49,358 nucleotides of DNA from Candidatus Auribacterota bacterium (GTDB lineage: Bacteria; Auribacterota; Ancaeobacteria; Ancaeobacterales; Ancaeobacteraceae), in assembly GCA_022711655.1 (NCBI GenBank), contig JAKLEM010000012.1:1-49358 (forward strand), given 5' to 3'. Position 1 is the stretch's first letter. Each line of letters begins with the position of its first letter. The position numbers and the translations under genes are program-made. The notes under the pieces were generated by a model that worked only from the letters and a program-made list of their open reading frames with translations, was not told the origin of the DNA and searched no databases. Shown one piece after another: positions 47,434 to 49,358 of the stretch.

Positions 47434-49358
47434 CTATTGGGCAGCGCCGACCTCGACCTCTCCTTCGAGACGCAGATCCTGCGGCCTGCCTGCAACGTTA
47501 GGCGGCTGCAGAAAATCCTTCACCGTCTGGTCGTCAAAGATCCCGACCGATATAAAATCTCCGACGATCATCCGGTAGAGCTGGGGCAGCCGCTCAAGCG
47601 GCGTCAGATCTATCGACTCGTTCTTGCGGAGCAAAAGCGCGATCCGCGCAACGTTTATCAACCAGTCGGCGTCAGGCGCCTCCCAGGAAGGAGGGACAAC
47701 CTCGACGATAGCCGGTTTTTCACCCGGCGAAACAAGCTGGAGCCGGTCCGCGGCACCGGCAGCATTGATCAGCGCGATAGAGTCAGGAGAGACCTCTTCC
47801 TGGTATTTCTGGACCCACCGCATCAACCCGTGCTCGAGCGTCTCGCCCTCCTTCATCGCCGCGCGAACATCATCCGGGGTTATCGCATCAAAATAATCCT
47901 CTCCTTTGTTCAACCCGAGGCGCGCGGCCGCGCCGGCCGCTCCTTTCCCGACGAGCACGACGCGCAGATACTTGTTGAACGGCTGCTGCTCGAGGATCTT
48001 CTTGCTGTTGGCCACGAGCGCATCGTCATCGGCATTGACGAACACCCACTGGACTTCCTTACCACTCGCGCTTTTCGAGAGATCCTGCAGCATATAGAGG
48101 TAATATTGCCTGACCCGCGGCAGCAGCGGCGCAGCGGGGACGGCCTCCCTTTCCTCCGCTTTCTCCGCGACGACGCCGCCCTTGCCCTCCCGCGTGAACG
48201 TACCGTATCCCGGGATGTAGTCGTACCGTTGCTTCGTCTCGATATTCTCCAGATACGCTATTTCGCCGCTTTTGTCGTGCACAAGGGTATATCCCGACAT
48301 ATCGACGACCGCGAAGTCGCTCCAGTACAAGACCGGCACATAGGTCGCATGCCCGCCTTCAACGATAAGCTTGAACAGGTTGTCCGGGCCGCCGATCTCA
48401 GCGTAGAAAACAGCGCTGAACTCGTCAAGCTCCTGGACGGACATCATCCCTCTGGTCAGGCATTTCTTGAACATCTCCATCACCCGTGCCTCGACGCCCT
48501 CAAGGAGCTCGCTGCCTTGATCGTTGAGCTCGTTCAGCGCGATCCGCCACGAGATGATCAGGCGCGTGATCTCGTTAACCGAGGCCTCCTCGCGTTCCGG
48601 GAATATCGCTGTCTCCCGCCGTTTCCTGACCAGACGCTTGATCAGCGAGGAGACCTCTTTCTTCAGCGACGCGTACTCCGGCAGCTTTTCCAGGACGACC
48701 CCGCTTCGCAAATAATCGATCTTGGCGAGCAACGCGGTCGTCTTCCGTACCTTTGCCGTGTCGAATACCGTCATCGGTTCGCTCTCGAGCTTCTTGTACA
48801 GATCCCGGAACACATCGGGACAGAATACGTTCTGCCGTTTTTTCTCGCCGCTCAAAAGGACTATCAGCCGCCTCATGTTATTCAGCTGCCCGGCTGTCAG
48901 TTCGGCAAAAAACGATCGATCCCGGGCGGTGATCTCCTCGATCTCCCCGAACATCCTCTTCGCGAGCACGGTCGCCGACGGATACTTTGCAAGCGTCTCG
49001 CCGATCAGCTCCAGATACTTGTCGATCGCAAAGTGCGGGTTGAGCCCCGACGCCTCGAACATGGCTTTCAACCGAGCGCACACCGTCTCCGCAAAGAGCG
49101 CTTCCTTCTCCGGATCCGGCGTTTTCCCGAACAACATGTGGTAGGCCTGCAGCCATACGGCCAGGTCATCGGTATTCTCTACCAGCAGCTGCGCCGCCCG
49201 CAACGCCGCATCCGCGTGTTTTTTACGGACGTCCTCGGCGATCAACTCCTTGAGGATCTGCGCCTGATCGTCCGTCAACATCGGATCGCGCCGGCACAGG
49301 TCGCCCAGCCGGTCGACGATCTTTGCCATCAGCAGATGCGTATCGAGAGCCGAAGACA
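47434..49358 (-). CDS. large protein of unknown function (5' end beyond window)
   Basis: The frame is open to the right edge. The first ATG in the window (49329) has no Shine-Dalgarno and in-frame coding-like sequence precedes it (SSALDTHLL), so the gene very likely starts outside. At least 641 residues are present. The N-terminal 300 residues are helical with many Lys/Arg/Glu. A middle part near 330-400 is beta-rich (YVPVLYWSDFAVVDMSGYTL). A segment near 430-540 has alternating alpha/beta character (VQWVFVNADDDALVANSKKI, LRVVLVGKGAAGAAARLGL). No known domain is recognised. Style and size resemble giant proteins of Omnitrophota. Confidence 0.65.
   Translation of the reverse strand, partial: SSALDTHLLMAKIVDRLGDLCRRDPMLTDDQAQILKELIAEDVRKKHADAALRAAQLLVENTDDLAVWLQAYHMLFGKTPDPEKEALFAETVCARLKAMFEASGLNPHFAIDKYLELIGETLAKYPSATVLAKRMFGEIEEITARDRSFFAELTAGQLNNMRRLIVLLSGEKKRQNVFCPDVFRDLYKKLESEPMTVFDTAKVRKTTALLAKIDYLRSGVVLEKLPEYASLKKEVSSLIKRLVRKRRETAIFPEREEASVNEITRLIISWRIALNELNDQGSELLEGVEARVMEMFKKCLTRGMMSVQELDEFSAVFYAEIGGPDNLFKLIVEGGHATYVPVLYWSDFAVVDMSGYTLVHDKSGEIAYLENIETKQRYDYIPGYGTFTREGKGGVVAEKAEEREAVPAAPLLPRVRQYYLYMLQDLSKSASGKEVQWVFVNADDDALVANSKKILEQQPFNKYLRVVLVGKGAAGAAARLGLNKGEDYFDAITPDDVRAAMKEGETLEHGLMRWVQKYQEEVSPDSIALINAAGAADRLQLVSPGEKPAIVEVVPPSWEAPDADWLINVARIALLLRKNESIDLTPLERLPQLYRMIVGDFISVGIFDDQTVKDFLQPPNVAGRPQDLRLEGEVEVGAAQ

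Overview
The window looks like chromosome of a GC-rich, Gram-negative, probably anaerobic bacterium from the PVC/Omnitrophota side of the tree. This is an inference from gene content. The pointers are a type IV pilus locus rich in type III-signal pseudopilins, a Minf_1886-type small protein, two large proteins of a style familiar from Omnitrophota bins, a desulfoferrodoxin, a probable Re-citrate synthase, and L-Ara4N lipid A genes that imply an outer membrane with LPS. No phage, plasmid, insertion sequence or CRISPR array was seen.

Layout. 1-12.1 kb (minus strand) is a type IV pilus / type II secretion-like locus. In transcription order it holds a stand-alone MshEN protein, the PilB/GspE ATPase, the PilC/GspF platform, the PilS-PilR pair, two near-identical pilins behind a sigma-54 type promoter, two perfect hairpins, then minor pilins (PilV-like, PilW-like) and a twice-repeated cassette of a PilX-like pseudopilin plus a TPR lipoprotein/periplasmic protein. 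The second TPR copy runs off the left edge. 12.2-15.9 kb holds Hsp20 (also with a sigma-54 type promoter), a Minf_1886 protein, groESL and tRNA-Phe(GAA). 15.9-16.3 kb holds two large folded repeats. 16.3-23.4 kb (minus) is a PilZ-arnT-arnC-arnA(formyltransferase)-arnA(decarboxylase)-arnD operon for 4-amino-arabinose modification of lipid A. ArnA is split in two and arnB is absent from the window. A TPR gene precedes it.

23.5-27.2 kb (plus) holds a TPR/EF-loop protein, a glycosyltransferase, a DUF2062 protein, and a tiny Cys-rich protein sharing a promoter with a pyruvoyl arginine decarboxylase. 27.2-30.8 kb holds a glycogen debranching enzyme (minus) and a Re-citrate synthase-like enzyme (plus). 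30.8-36.8 kb (minus) is a fabD-murI-yihY-asmA operon of envelope genes. A TspO homologue (plus) follows. 37.6-42.7 kb (minus) is a nitrogen-linked cluster: porin 2, a GAF-ANTAR antiterminator behind a sigma-54 type promoter, porin 1, glnK and amtB. 42.8-45.4 kb is a large exported protein with dual promoter signals. Class II aldolase, desulfoferrodoxin and a large protein open at the right edge complete the window.

Two themes stand out. First, four near-consensus sigma-54 promoters (GG-N10-GC or GT) serve pilins, Hsp20, the ANTAR regulator and a large exported protein, with a PilR-type activator encoded in the window. Second, a family of intergenic elements consists of long inverted repeats enclosing smaller hairpins. 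Copies differ by compensatory changes that keep the stems paired, and the order of two element types is conserved at two distant places (15.9-16.3 kb and 45.5-45.8 kb). This is the best candidate for an undescribed structured repeat in the window.
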